Shown here: one piece after another, positions 50,734-63,134 of the stretch | Layout: the number at the start of each line of letters is the position of its first letter | Position numbering within the stretch: position 1 is the first letter of the stretch | Assembly: GCA_009760885.1 (NCBI GenBank) | Contig: CM019697.1 | Coordinates: 31,339,762 to 31,403,761, forward strand | DNA from: Achatina immaculata | Taxonomy: Eukaryota; Mollusca; Gastropoda; Stylommatophora; Achatinidae | DNA length: 64,000 nucleotides | Direction of reading: 5' to 3' | Notes under the pieces: generated by a model | What the model was told of the DNA's origin: nothing | Database searches by the model: none | What the model saw: the letters and a program-made list of their open reading frames with translations, nothing else | Position numbers and translations under genes: made by a program

Positions 50734-50789
50734 CCTCCGTCACCATCGACCTTGATACTTGTGATTCGTGATATCTTCTCTAATACTCT

Positions 50790-50807
50790 ACCCCCCCCCC
50801 CCCCCCA
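50790..50807. repeat. Poly-C tract
   Basis: Homopolymer run of about 17 C. Confidence 0.9.
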
Positions 50808-51224
50808 ATCCTTCTGCGGAGGTCATTAACATATAACATAAACCGAACGTGAAAGATATTCCCACCCTAAGAGACAGCTCTCTGTGAAAGCATAAAGTAT
50901 AGGCGACTCCCTAGGTCACCTGCCCAGTAGTTTTGGAGACAAAATCTTACCTAATGTGATAGTTCTTCCCTAGAGCTGTCTTCTCACTCCATCAGAGATT
51001 CACATCCCAATCCCGTAAAGTAATATATAGCTCCGAGTGCAGAAAATATATGATAATGTTCATCTGAGATACCAGATAGGATAGTGTGCGTATGAGATAC
51101 CAATCGCACGCTAGATGACTGCGCTCAGAGAAACCTTTATGACATCTTCCTGGAAGCTTGAAAACCAGATCCCATTATTTCAGTGATCCCAACCGCAGAT
51201 GCAAGTCGAACCCCCAAATGACAG

Positions 51225-51549
51225 TCACTAAGAAGTTTCTCGATGTAGTGTCTCGAGGCAGAGAGTGAGAACATGAAATGCCTCCAGACAGAAAGTGAGA
51301 ACATTAAGTGTCTCGAGGCAGAGAGTGAGATATGAGGTGTCTCGATGTAATGTCAAATAGAGTCTCAAAGCAAAGATTGAGAGCATGAAGTGTTTCGAAG
51401 AAGAGAACGAGAACATGAAGTGTTTCGAGGCAGAGACTGAGAACATAAAGTGTCTCGATGTAGTATCATGTAGAGCCTCGAGTCAGAACATGAAGTGTCT
51501 CGAAACAGAGTGAGAACATGAAATGTCCCGAGGTGAGCATGAAATGTCT

Positions 51550-51597
<48 letters not shown>

Positions 51598-51765
51598 TCA
51601 GAACATGAAATGTCTGGAGAGAGAGAGTCAGAACATGAAATGTCTGGAGAGAGAGAGAGAGAGAGTCAGAACATGAAATTTCTGGAGAGAGAGGAGAGTC
51701 AGAACATGAAATTTCTGGAGAGAGAGAGAAGAGTCAGAACATGAAATGTCTGGCGATAAAGAGTG
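51225..51765 (+). repeat. Degenerate ~30-bp repeat with (GA)n core
   Basis: Units of the type AACATGAAGTGTCTCGAGGC AGAGAGTGAG, passing into (GA)n at 51552-51595 and AACATGAAATGTCTGGAGAG units. No gene. Confidence 0.9.
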
Positions 51766-52673
51766 CAAGAGCTTTCACTTTCAAAGCTCAGCTTCTAAAA
51801 CTCCTTACCTGTATTTGTATTTTTAGATTATTAGATACCACCTGTCTTCACCTGGTTTACCGGGGCACGCCGGGGAGCAGTTCACACAAAACAGTCATGA
51901 TCTGTAACAAGACTGTCCTCATGCCAGTTCTAAATATAACAGAGTGATTTTCTTTTCTTTCCTTTCCTCACAAAAGTGGCTTGTTAAACTCCAATGGCCC
52001 TAGACTTGGATGGATGGATGGATGGGATATACTGTCCTCTACCATACTGTCCATATTCCTTACTAACGACATTTGACATGTATCTGGATCGTCGCTGGCA
52101 GAAGTGGATGCTTGGCCACTGAGTGACAAGCGTTTCTTATTTTGGAAAAAAAAATGAAATAACTTTTTTTAACGTTTTTTTTTCCTGTTATCGATGCAGT
52201 GTTTCTTTTCTCTCATCTAGATTCTTTCACTCCTCACTCTGTGGAAAAGTTCAGTTACTGACAGTGAAAAATGAGTCTCATGCGTTCAAAGTTTTGTCGA
52301 GGTGAGGCGCTTCTCAGCGTGATAGCGACAAGTTACAAGATCATCAAATGTTTCACACTTATTTCACCGTAACAGATGAAAGCGTACAGATAAGCAGAGA
52401 GATAAAGAAATGCTGTCATGGTCGCGGGTTCTCAGTGTAGAGTCTGAGCAACTGAAATCAGTGGTTAATTTGGATATCATTTGTTTCTTTGAACAAAGAA
52501 GGAGAAGGCGGTCGACGAGTTTGTGTTAGTCACCGTCGCGCGCTAGAGAATGTGACTCAAAGTGAGTGTTAAGTTCGCTTAAATATAAAAATTCAAGTTT
52601 TCTGGAGAGTTTTTTTTTCTGGAGGGAGGGTGGGGGAGAGAGAGAGAGAGAGCAAATATCTCCTAATTCGATT

Positions 52674-53075
52674 CTGAATGTTAGAAAACGAGTCCTAAAA
52701 TGCTATATTGAACCTGTCTTGTTATATGGAAGTGAATCATGGACAATAGGCAGTTCTGCACAAAAGTCATTGGAAGCAGTAGAAATGTGGTTTAGTAGAA
52801 GAATGTTGCGAATCCCCTGGACAGCAAAAATAACTAATGGAGAAATGTATGAGATAAGCTTGAGAAACAAAAAAAAAACAACTTGTCAAAAAAAATAAGA
52901 GAGAGACAATGTACTTTCACAGGACATGCAATAAAAAGAAGTGGCATTGAAAATATTATAACGGGAAAAATAGAATGAAGAAGAGCCAGGAGAAGACCAA
53001 GAGAAATGATACTGGACAGTCTGACGAGATGGTGTGAGAGGAGACCACCAACTGAGCACGGAGCCTGATGATGAT
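52674..53075 (+). mobile_element. RTE-B 3' fragment
   Basis: Encodes NVRKRVLKCYIEPVLLYGSE and EMWFSRRMLRIPWTAKIT, then frame-broken; ends in TGATGATGATGA. Closely related to 57660-58126. Confidence 0.85.
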
Positions 53076-53189
53076 GAATGGGTCACATGTGATACTGATC
53101 AGCGACAATAGTTGAAGCCACGCGAAAGCGCGCAGATCATCCATTCTTCAGTCTCGTACATGCATAATATGACACATGACCATCATTTA

Positions 53190-53415
53190 TATATAAGTGA
53201 ATGTTACGCCCAAGCTGTCAAGTGGAACACAGGCCGAAGAAAAAGATGTCGACCATGTGAAACTCTAAAGAGGACGTTGTTAAGAGAGGGCAAATTAGTA
53301 GGCATAAAATCCCTTGATGAGGTTGAAAAGGTCGCCGACAACAGGAAAAATTGGCGAACTACCATGCGAGCCGTGTGTGACCCCTGCGCACGGGGAAGAT
53401 GTAAGAATGTTACGT
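53190..53415 (+). mobile_element. RTE-C 3' fragment
   Basis: Encodes RRKRCRPCETLKRTLLREGK and DEVEKVADNRKNWRTTMRAV, the C-terminus of this lineage, ending near GGGGAAGATGTAAGAATG. Confidence 0.85.
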
Positions 53416-54029
53416 CCACACTTGCAAGTCTGATACATGTGAAAACAAACAAACAAAACAAACAAACAAACACGTTGGGTAATATATATCACAATCTTTA
53501 ATATTACTGAACAACTATATAGGAATGATACGCTAGTATTCAAGCATTGTTACAAAAGGTGACCCAGTTCCCTTCTTAATGTTAAAAGTACTACCTACTT
53601 AAAGCTGTTTAGTGAACTGGCAACATATATGCTGGATACAGCCATAACCACTATGCTGATAAGTTGAAGAAAATGTCTCAGGTAACATCCCTCTACTTCA
53701 TCATTTAATCAAGACTGAAATACACATTAATCATTAACTGATCCGTAATGAAAGAGCCCACAAACTTCAAGATTTAAAATTCGCCATATCAACTTAATTT
53801 TTGCCTTTCTTTCTTTCTCACACCCTGAATAACCCGGTGGACTTGTCACGATCCAGATCAGGACCGCACGTATCAACAATAAGGTGACGAGCAATAATGA
53901 ACGATGTATGAATCAGCCCATTTATGGTCCCTTAAAACCGCTGCTTATTGGAGAAAAAAAGCAACAAAAAAGAAGGGGGGGGGGAAACTAAGCTAGAGTT
54001 ATGTAACTTAGTTCAAAATATTCATGATA

Positions 54030-54900
54030 ATTGGGAAACAAGTCAGAGATAATGACAAACAGTCAGAGGTAATAACACTTACAGGTAATGACAAACAGTC
54101 AGAGGTAATAACACTTACAGGTAATGACAAACAGTCAGAGGTAATAACACTTACAGGTAATGACAAACAGTTAGAGGTAATAACACTTACAGGTAATGAC
54201 AAACAGAGGTAATAACACTTACAGGTAATGACAAACAGAGGTAATAACACTTACAGGTAATGACAAGCAGTCATAGGTAATAACACTTACAGGTAATGAC
54301 AAACAGTCAGAGGTAATAACACTTACAGGTAATGACAAACAGTCAGAGGTAATGACAAACAGTCAGAGGTAATAACACTTATAGGTAATGACAAACAGAG
54401 GTAATAACACTTACATGTAATGACAAGCAGTCATAGGTAATAACACTTACAGGTAATGACAAACAGTCAGAGGTAATAACACTTACAAGTAATGACAAAC
54501 AATCAGAGGTAATAACAGTCACAAGTAATGACAAACAGAGGTAATAACTGTCACAAGTAATGACAAACAGAGGTAATAACAGTCACAAGTAATGACAAAC
54601 AGAGGTAATAACTGTCACAAGTAATGACAAGCAGTCAGAGGTAATAACAGTCACAAGTAATGACAAAAAGGGGTAATGACACACAGGGGTAATGACAAAC
54701 AGGGGTAATGCCAAATAGAGGTAATGACAAACAAGGATAATGTTAAACACAGGTAATGACAAACAGGGGTAATAACAGTCACAAGTAATAATAAACAGGG
54801 GTAATGATAAACAGAAGTAATGATAAACAGAGGTAATGATAAACAGAAGTAATGACAAAGAGGGATAATAACAGTCACAAGTGATGCCAAACAGGTGGTA
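54030..54900 (+). repeat. ~34-bp minisatellite, about 25 units
   Basis: Unit GTAATGACAAACAGTCAGAG GTAATAACACTTACAG, with shorter derivative units at the right (about 54660-54850). Confidence 0.95.
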
Positions 54901-55644
54901 ATGACAAACAGTATTACTGTGTTGTATTTCAAAGAACCAAACTGAACCAAGATAATCCGGTGTATGTATAATATAAACAAAGAGTGGAAAAAATACATAA
55001 AAATAAGGTTGTCTTATAAAAACACATATCCCAGAATTTTCTTTCCTCCTTATGCCTGTTAATAAAGTTTTTAGAAACATCTTGCTAAATCAGAGAAATA
55101 TCTGCTTAGAACCATTTTTAGCAAAATAAATTCATAGAAATAAATACAGCACCCCTCTCCCTAAGTATATTGCATTGGTCACAATCAGATTGCCTTTCAA
55201 AACTGCCTGAAAAACAACTGTACCTGGTTTCAAGAATGAGAATAGCCATTATTTGAATGATTTTACTGGTGTATTAAGCAAAGATGCTGTGATGGTGGAG
55301 TGGATGAAATAATTGGGGAATGTTTGGGAAAACTGCTGGTTTTTGTCATAAATAGATTGTGATTGGACAGTGGTTAAAATCATTGTTTTGTTATATGACT
55401 CCAAGACGTGGAATGTGGGGGAAAAAAAACCCAAGGAGTTGAAAGATGACTTTATGTTTGCCATGAATAGACCATGATTGGAAGTGCATAAAATGATTGT
55501 TAAATGTGGCTTCCAGGAATGGAATGTATGAAACTTGAGGTCTGAAAAATTAACAGAGTATAATTCAGCAACTGTCAAATTAATTATACTATCCAGCTTC
55601 CAAAAGTAGAATAAGGAAAAGAAATATTAACTGAGAGATTATAT

Positions 55645-55940
55645 TGCATTTGTGTCTGAGTGGCAATGTGGTTAGTGCACTAGTCCCTCATGGTAAAGGT
55701 TGGAGGGTTTGAATCTGGCCAGAGGCGACCCAGTCACGCAGGTGTAAAAATGGGTACCTCACCTAGCTGTAGAAATGGGTACCTGACTTCTTCTGGAGTT
55801 GGGGAAGGAAAGGCAGCCAGGTGTGATGTTGACCACATCGCCCTCTAGTGTGCTGATAGGTCAAGGAAAGTATTGGCACTAGCAACATATTCCTATGTGC
55901 CTCTAATGCATGAGAGGATTATCTTTACCCTTTTTTTTTT
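55645..55940 (+). mobile_element. SINE, tRNA-headed
   Basis: Head TGTCTGAGTGGCAATGTGGT with box B GGTTTGAATCT (diverged), duplicated AATGGGTACCTxAC segment, body CCCTCTAGTGTGCTGATAGG, and a T-rich end near 55931. Confidence 0.85.
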
Positions 55941-56383
55941 ACACATACAGCATTCATTAAATATGAATGTCATTCAACAGTGTCTGAAACAATTATTTTG
56001 TCCACCTTAAAGAACTGGAATATGAACAAATGTTGGCCAAAGGTTTACACTGCTATCCGAACTTGTACATTATTCATTTAGCCACACAGACGAGCGTACT
56101 AATGAATGGACATTATTTTTTATTAAAATTCACTCACTATAGAAAATCAAGATTTTCCATGTGTAATAATTAAAAGACAAACTATGAGTGTCTGAAGGAT
56201 TAAACAGACAAATTAATCCGAAATAGTTTGTACGAAACTGTTATGTAGTATAGATAAAAAGCATTTTGGATTAATGTTTCCGTTGCACCCTTACACTTAA
56301 CAAAATGGTTACATCATATGACATTTCTGTAGACTTGATCAATGAAAAGAGAGCAAAATGACATTTCTGTATGTCAATGACTA

Positions 56384-56398
56384 TTTATTGAATTTATT
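56384..56398 (-). promoter_or_regulatory. Candidate poly(A) signals of the ALP-like gene
   Basis: Two AATAAA hexamers on the minus strand (56384-56389 and 56393-56398), about 300 nt after the stop at 56694. Confidence 0.45.
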
Positions 56399-56534
56399 AT
56401 GTATTAATATATGCTTACATTTATCATTTATGATTTGTAAATGAGCACACATTGAAAACCTCTGAAGACTTGAAGAATCTCTGCTAAACCTTGTGGAAAC
56501 TCTTGCAAATAAATGGAAAATGTTTTCAATAATC

Positions 56535-56630
56535 AAAATCCTGTTTCTATTGTGGTACTAATTCTGAATCCTGTTTCTATTGTGGTACTAATTCTGGATC
56601 CTGTTTCTATTGTGGTACTAATTCTGGATG
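56535..56630 (+). repeat. 30-bp tandem repeat, 3 copies
   Basis: Unit CCTGTTTCTATTGTGGTACT AATTCTGGAT. Confidence 0.92.
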
Positions 56631-56693
56631 GGCATCAGCTGATGCTGTAAGAATGTGGTTACACATACACCTGTCACAGATGTCTCATAGGGG

Positions 56694-56761
56694 CTATGTT
56701 GGCTTAGCATGTTGTTGAGCATGGGTTTCACAGTATAGCTTGCCTTCCACAACGATGAATC
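56694..56761 (-). CDS. ALP-like terminal exon (LIM end, stop)
   Basis: Encodes FIVVEGKLYCETHAQQHAKP, T, then TAG; completes the LIM with C-x2-H. Acceptor CCTTTTACAACAG; phase 1 in. Confidence 0.9.
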
Positions 56762-59700
56762 CTGTTGTAAAAGGAAAAGAGGCAAAGATGACAAAGATGG
56801 TAATGTTCAATGATAAAGAAACTGATGTTTGAGGAAGAAAAAAAAAACATGTATATTTTTTAGTGAGAAAGTTCAGCTTACTTCAGCTTGACCAAAAGAA
56901 CATGGACAGATGTGCTCTCAGGGTGGTGTAGCTAGCTGAGAAGCTTGTTTCTTTAGTCCACCCTGAAAATTTAAGACAGCCACTTGTCTTGTCTTGCCTT
57001 GTCTCCTTCCTCATATACCTTTCAGTGTTCAGGGAACAAATAAACATCTTGATGGGTTTCATCAATTGGAGCCCACTCCAAATAGGACTTAAAGCTTCTT
57101 TTCTTTTTTTTTTTAGAACCTTAGTCATTGTCATTTTAGACCATTGATTAATTTCATAAACAGCCAATAAAGTAAGCAAACAAATATGCTTATTCATCCA
57201 TAATTTTTATTTTATTTTTTTAAAATATTCAATGTGTTCTATTTTCATTACAGTCAAAAAAGTGTATCTTCATTCAAAAAAAAAATTCAGTATAAAGATA
57301 ATGGGATCATGTTTTTACATAACCATTCTGCCTTTTCACTGTTAGGTATTCGATCTCTCAGTCTGGATATTTGCATAAGAAAGTGGAGATTGGTTAGTAT
57401 GAAGTTTATTGGCCTTCCCACAGAATTTGTTCATGTCACTGTGAAGTCTTTTGAACATCAAAAAGACAGAGACTATGGTTATATCTAAGAAACAGAATCC
57501 ACCAGCATGCAGTATTAAATTAAACGGAAATATTCTAAAGCAGGTGCAGAAATTCAAATACCTTGGAGCAGTAATAACTTCAGATGGGAAATGCAGAACA
57601 GAATAGGCCAAGCAAAGACTGCATTTCAGAGAATGAGAAACATATTATACAACACATCCTTATCAATGAATGTTAGAAAACGAGTCCTAAAATGCTATAT
57701 TGAACCTATCTTGTTATATGGAAGTGAATCATGGACAATAGGCAAGTCTGCACAAAAATCATTGGAAGCAGCAGAAATGTGGTTTATTAGAAGAATGTTG
57801 CAAATCCCCTGGACAGCAAAAATAACTAATGAAGAATGTAGGAGAAGAGCTGGAGAGACAAAAAACCTTGTCAAAAAGATAAGAGAGAGACAATGTACTT
57901 TCATAGGACATGCAATGAGAAGAGGGGGCATTGAAAATATTATAACAACAGGAAAAATAGAAGGAAGAAGATCAAGAGGAAGACCAAGAGAAATGATACT
58001 GGACAGTCTGACGGGATGGTGTGAGAGGAGATCACCAACTGAGCTGATGGCCTGCATGATGGATCGTGTACTCTGGAGAAGCATAATAGCCAACGCCAGT
58101 CGGCACGGCACATGATGATGATGATGACTGTGAAGTCTATTCTTGACAGCCTTACCAAACCTGCCTTACCAAATCTGGCTTATCAAACCTGCCTTACCAA
58201 ATCTGGCTTATCAAACCTGCCTTACCAAATCTGGCTTATCAAACCTGCCTTACCAAATCTGGCTTACCAGACCTGCCTTATCAAACCTGCCTTATCAAAT
58301 CCATCCTAACAGTTCTCTATGATATCTTCTCTATTCCCCCATTTCCATTTACTCTGACTAACTGCCTGGCAAACTTGCAACAGGTGGTAACTATATGAAC
58401 ACATCTTGCTGTATAGCTTGCTTCAGGGCCTAAACATACAGTTACCGTATATACTGTATAACTGAAGGAATCTCGATATATCCACAACCTGTCACACAAC
58501 AGTTACTGGAGATTACCGTATAACTGAAGGCATCTCGATATATCTACAACCTGTCACACAATGATTTAACAACAACAGTTTATCAAATTGCTAACGAACA
58601 ACAGGTCACAGTTTACAGTCCTCAATGAGGCTGCCTATAACTTTCTTTATTAGAACAGTGGGGGGTGGGGGGGGGGGGAATGGATATTCAAATAATAAAA
58701 TTTTTTAAAAAAAGGCTGATATTTCTTTATTTTGTACCTTTTTGTTTCAAATTTAGGGAGCAAGATGTACACTTGAAACAATCTGCATGGTAGTGAACGT
58801 TATTTGCTTTCACTATAACACCACTGAAAGGAAAAAAAAACACAAATAAGTATTGACACGTCTTTTTTTTTAATTCATAAAACAGGCACACAGAACAAAA
58901 AAACACCGGATGGCAACAATTTAATTGTTGAATTTTTCTGACATTCAGCCTTGTCCAGGTTATACTCTCTCAGGCAGACACAGCAGCCGAATTACACCTT
59001 CTGTAGGGGGTAATCTGCTCTCACAATCGCTGGATATAACAATATGTTGACAGAAGATCAATACGCCGTATTCACTATACGCAAAACTCTGTTTTAGACT
59101 TTCAGAATTCTGTTCTTTACTTGTCTTGTCTCCTTCCTCGTATACCTTTCAATGCTGAAAGGGACAAACAGACGTCTTGAGAGAGCTCGGTTGTGTGTTT
59201 CATGTACTGTATTAGGATATTTAAGGTTTCTGTAATTTCCTCCCTCCATCTCTTGTGTGGGTGGCCTCTTCCTCTGTTACCTACAAATCTTAAATGTTTT
59301 GTTCTTTACTTTAGTTAAATTACTTTTTCTTTTCAAGCGACAAGTCAAAAACTTAGTCAAAAAAGAAATTACATTATTTTTATTTCACAAGTTGGCAAAT
59401 TCTGCAATTGCTCCTCTGTTGAAAAACCAGCCACACTGACCAATCACTTCTTACAAACCCACAAATTAGAAATGGCCCAAGCCACACATAAAAATGTCAC
59501 TTTTGATGATACCGAAGCCCATGAAATATGCAAAGGAAAAGCTTAAGAGAAAACTGATGGGACAACAGGAAAAGGTCGACAAAGATCCAGGTTAGTGAAA
59601 AAGATCAAGATATGGACTTGAAGCAGTTTGATTTGGTGCGTCATGAAAAAAAAAAAAAAGAGAGACAGAGTAAGCTGGTTTGGGTGTACAGAGGAATCAC

Positions 59701-60924
59701 TTCAGTCAACCAAAGCTGTGGAGATAATGATACTTACGTCGCCAGCTCGTTACATCCACCGCACTTCATGGACGTGCTCTGAGGTTTGTCAGAAGGAGGT
59801 TTTGATACTGGCACTGACACAGAACGAAAGCCTGCAGGTGCTGCCATACGATTAAAAATAAATTACACAATGAAAGAAATAAATTTTCAGACAAAATATC
59901 TGACGGTGGAGTTATGAAAAAAAATATTTCTTGAATGCTAAGCTGCTGCCAGAGAGCAGGGAAAAGAGTAGCGAGGAAAGAGAAATGACTATTTATGTAC
60001 AGGGAATATGTAGTAAACTGGCTCTCAACGTGTTCCAGTCAACCTAGCTAGAAATGGGCATCTGATTATACTAGGAAGAACTAGATCACATACAATGAGA
60101 ACAGTCTAAATCAGTTCTAGAAACGGAGTCTTCGACAAATAAATGTTTTAAGACTTCACTGACTGATAGCACGAAATGTCATGGGAAAAAAATATGTCGT
60201 GATCTGACGGTAAACAGATTATTTTTCACTGTCAGTGATCTCTAGCTGTAACATAACACTGCAATAATTTCTCTAAAAACATTGGACGTTCTAATGTCAA
60301 ACGGCGAACACGCAGGGGCATGCCCCGGGTATAATGAGGCAGGTCCCCAGGGGCAGCAATACGTAGAGCTAGGCCCTTCACAGTTTACAGATCTCTAGCT
60401 ATACCCCGTCTAAATTAAAATGCACAAACCGAATATTAAAACGGGTTTCATTATAGTGACTGCTCTCTCTCTGTTCATGTCGCCTGTCCTTCGTAGAACG
60501 TAGTTCTCTCGATAGCCAGTCTGTGTCTCAGCCAGGAAGCCTGCTGCAGTGAGCGTGGTGTTTAGAGTTGCAGTGATAACTGCCCGTCGTCCTTTTATCG
60601 TTTCTTATGAACCATATTTAATATAGTGACTATACTTATGCACGCACTGAATGTACGAGACATTAATCTAACAGTGTAATGTGATGTTAGTAGAGGCTGA
60701 ATGTCTCTGTTAATGTGAGTTACAAGTTCTCGGCATGTTCCAGGTAGCACAGCCATATGTTTGTAAATTAGTATATCAGAATTACTGTATTTATGGGATT
60801 ACAGTGATAAATAAGAAAATTATTTCGACCTTTAAAATAGTCAATTTTATTGAGGTAGCAGGTCGAAATGAAAATACATACTCGTAGTGGGAAAACTCTA
60901 CATAATACTGTTAGCTACTGGGGT

Positions 60925-60958
<34 letters not shown>

Positions 60959-63134
60959 CAAGAAAGCAAGAGAGAGAAAGAGTGATAGCGAAGGAGCAAG
61001 AAAGTGAATGAATGAGAGTAAGAGAATGAATGAATGAATGATCTTTATTTTTAAAGGGTAAAGAATTGGGGACGCAGGTCCGTCTTACGTTTTGCCCTTC
61101 ATGTTTCATTCTTCCCACACACTCGATAATACACGTATACAAATGAGAGAGAACGAGGGAGCAATAAAGATATCGAGGGAACAAGAAAGAGAGAGGGAGG
61201 AAGAGAGAGAGAGAGAGAGAGCAAGAGAGAATGAGAAAGAGCGTGAGAGAGAGAGACAGGGAGGAAGGGCGAAAGGGAGTGAGAGTGAGAGATGGCGAGA
61301 AAGAGCGAGAGAAGGAGCGAGATAGAGAACATGAAAGAGAACGAGAGAGACAGAGAGAGTGAAGAGCGAGAGAGAGAGAGAGAGTTAGAAAGAAAGCATG
61401 TACACTTGTATGTTTGTATGTATCTGTGTGCTTATGTATGGAAGAGAACGACAATAAATGAGGAGACAGAGAAGGACAATACTGAAATTATTTTTTTAAC
61501 CACATTTTTATTTTATACCGAAGCCATTTTACTCCAGTCAACGCGCCTCGGGCACGAGAAGTAAAAATATCTCTCTACCCCCTGGGGGGGGGGAGGGGAG
61601 AAAAACAACAAGCAGGTGACACATCACGTGACAAACTGTCATAGTTTCGCTCCAGCTGCTGAAACTATAGGGTATGTTTGTGACAAGCTGTGACCGAGTT
61701 CAAGTCAGTTCTGAGTTTGATGTTTTTTAGTCTCATGTCATATTTTTTTCGTAAATTAAACACAGTTATCCTAGTATTAGTAAACGCTAGCAGAAAATCA
61801 CTGTTATCCTTGTGGTGTATTCGTATTAGCAAACGCTAGCAGAAAATCATTGTTATCCTTGTGTTAATATTAGCAAACGCTAGCAGAAAATCATTGTTAT
61901 CCTTGTGTTAATATTAGCAAACGCTAGCAGAAAATCATTGTTATCCTTGTGGTAGTATTCGTATTAGTAAACACTAGAAGAAAATCATTGTTATCCTTGT
62001 GTTAATATTAGTAAACATTAGAAGAAAATCATTGTTATCCTTGTGTTAATATTAGCAAACACTAGCAGAAAATCATTGTTATTCTTGTGTTAATATTAGC
62101 AAACACTAGCAGAAAATCACTGTTATCCTTGTGTTAATATTAGCAAATCCTAGCAGAAAATCATTGTTATCCTTGTGTTAATATTAGCAAACACTAGCAG
62201 AAAATCATTGTTATCGTTGTGTTAATATTAGCAAACACTAGCAGAAAATCATTGTTATCCATGTGTTAATATTAGCAAACACTAGTAGAAAATCATTGTT
62301 ATCCTTGTGTTAATATTAGCAAACACTAGCAGAAAATCATTGTTATCCTTGTGTTAATATTAGCAAACACTAGCAGAAAATCATTGTTATCCTTGTGTTA
62401 ATATTAGCAAACACTAGTAGAAAATCATTGTTATCCTTGTGTTAATATTAGCAAACACTAGTAGAAAATCATTGTTATCCTTGTGTTAATATTAGCAAAC
62501 ACTAGCAGAAAATCATTGTTATACATGTGTTAATATTAGCAAACACTAGCAGAAAATCATTGTTATCCTTGTGTTAATATTAGCAAACACTAGCAGAAAA
62601 TCATTGTTATCCTTGTGTTAATATTAGCAAACACTAGCAGAAAATCACTGTCATGCTTGTGTTGGTATAAGTAAACATTAGCAGAAAATCATTGTTTTCT
62701 TTGTTAGTATTGGTAAACAGCAGCAGTAAAACCACTGTTTTTCTGAGCGAAGAAACGATGTTGGGAGGGCCAGGAATGGGGTTTGGGAGGCCAAAGGGCG
62801 TAGAACAAAAAAGTTTTAGGAAACTTCGTAAACATGACACCTTCATGTGCAGAAGGTCGTGGAAGTACGGGGCTAACTCCACATCCCCAGTATGCCTTAC
62901 TGGCATGGAAGCTGGGATTTTACCTTTTTTTAACTGCATAAACTAGGTGGTCTCTGAGGTTGTGATGGGTACCGAAAGGTGAACTTACAAAACAACAATG
63001 TTCAGAGATCGTGCTTTTCATCGGCTGTGTTGAAATGAAACTTTCAAATCTCTCTTGGCACTTACCTTTCGAATCTGCATGTTCTGACGTCTGTCTAGAG
63101 TTGGAGATACCTGTTCCCGCCGATTCGTTTGTCC
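56694..63134 (-). CDS. ALP-like PDZ/LIM gene, 3' part (single LIM domain)
   Basis: Four exons (63066-63134, 59738-59840, 58738-58823, 56694-56761) join in phase to give 107 residues and a TAG. The last ~60 residues form one LIM domain: KCGGCNELAT, then VHYHADCFKCTSC, then NLKQKGFIVVEGKLYCETH. Spacing C-x2-C-x16-H-x2-C-x2-C-x2-C, ending C-x2-H, is canonical. The NLKQKG and EGKLYCETHA segments resemble vertebrate ALP/PDLIM1-type LIM domains. Upstream exons (presumably PDZ and ZM) would lie beyond 64000 and are not seen. The role is inferred: actin/alpha-actinin adaptor. It is on the same strand as, and upstream of, the Enigma-like gene. It could also be an alternatively spliced part of a larger locus. 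Confidence 0.85.
57450..58126 (+). mobile_element. RTE-type LINE 3' end (RTE-B), target duplications
   Basis: 677 bp with 12-bp duplications ACTGTGAAGTCT (57438-57449, 58127-58138) and an (ATG)n tail. Encodes KFKYLGAVITSDGKC, then after one frameshift a long open frame with LLYGSESWTIGKSAQKSLEA, GHAMRRGG and RSRGRPREMILDSLTGW. Confidence 0.9.
58148..58308 (+). repeat. 28-bp minisatellite, about 6 copies
   Basis: Unit CTTACCAAATCTGGCTTATC AAACCTGC. Confidence 0.93.
58738..58823 (-). CDS. ALP-like exon (LIM centre)
   Basis: Encodes GVIVKANNVHYHADCFKCTS, CSLNLKQK; supplies His and three Cys of the LIM. Acceptor TTTTTTTCCTTTCAG, donor GTACAA; phase 2 to 1. Confidence 0.9.
58824..59737 (-). other. 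ALP-like LIM-splitting intron
   Basis: 914 bp, no repeat or exon recognised. Confidence 0.8.
59738..59840 (-). CDS. ALP-like exon (linker and first LIM zinc pair)
   Basis: Encodes PAGFRSVSVPVSKPPSDKP followed by MKCGGCNELA, the first two zinc cysteines of the LIM. Acceptor ATGGCAG, donor GTAAGT; phase 1 to 2. Confidence 0.82.
60925..61390. repeat. Purine-rich (GA)n-type repeats
   Basis: Two imperfect GA tracts (60925-61005 and 61145-61390). Arg/Glu- and Ser/Leu-rich open frames here are by-products. Confidence 0.9.
61765..62700 (+). repeat. 44-bp minisatellite, about 21 copies
   Basis: Unit TTGTTATCCTTGTGTTAATA TTAGCAAACACTAGCAGAAA ATCA; the outer units are more diverged than the inner ones. 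Confidence 0.95.
63066..63134 (-). CDS. ALP-like exon (linker)
   Basis: 69-nt open exon encoding TNESAGTGISNSRQTSEHAD and SK. Acceptor ATAGTTCAG (pyrimidine-poor), donor AAAG|GTAAGT. Phase 1 on both sides, which fits the next exon exactly. No domain; support is splice sites plus phase. Confidence 0.6.

Larger units (their letters stand above)
47464..56693. other. Intergenic region between the ALP-like and Enigma-like genes
   Basis: 9.2 kb containing the Enigma-like promoter/5' UTR (not resolved), a mariner, a truncated RTE, three minisatellites, two RTE 3' ends and a SINE. No coding exon was recognised in 50763-51220, 51800-52560, 53500-54020, 54910-55640 or 55940-56380. Confidence 0.7.
56762..58737 (-). 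other. ALP-like last intron
   Basis: 2 kb; carries an RTE-B 3' fragment and a 28-bp minisatellite. Confidence 0.8.
59841..63065 (-). other. ALP-like linker intron
   Basis: 3.2 kb with purine-rich GA repeats (60925-61390) and a 44-bp minisatellite (61765-62700). 59841-60900 holds nothing recognised. Confidence 0.65.

Noticed and set aside
60915..61564. Ser/Leu-rich and Arg/Glu-rich open frames
   Set aside because: By-product of purine-rich GA repeats; no domain.
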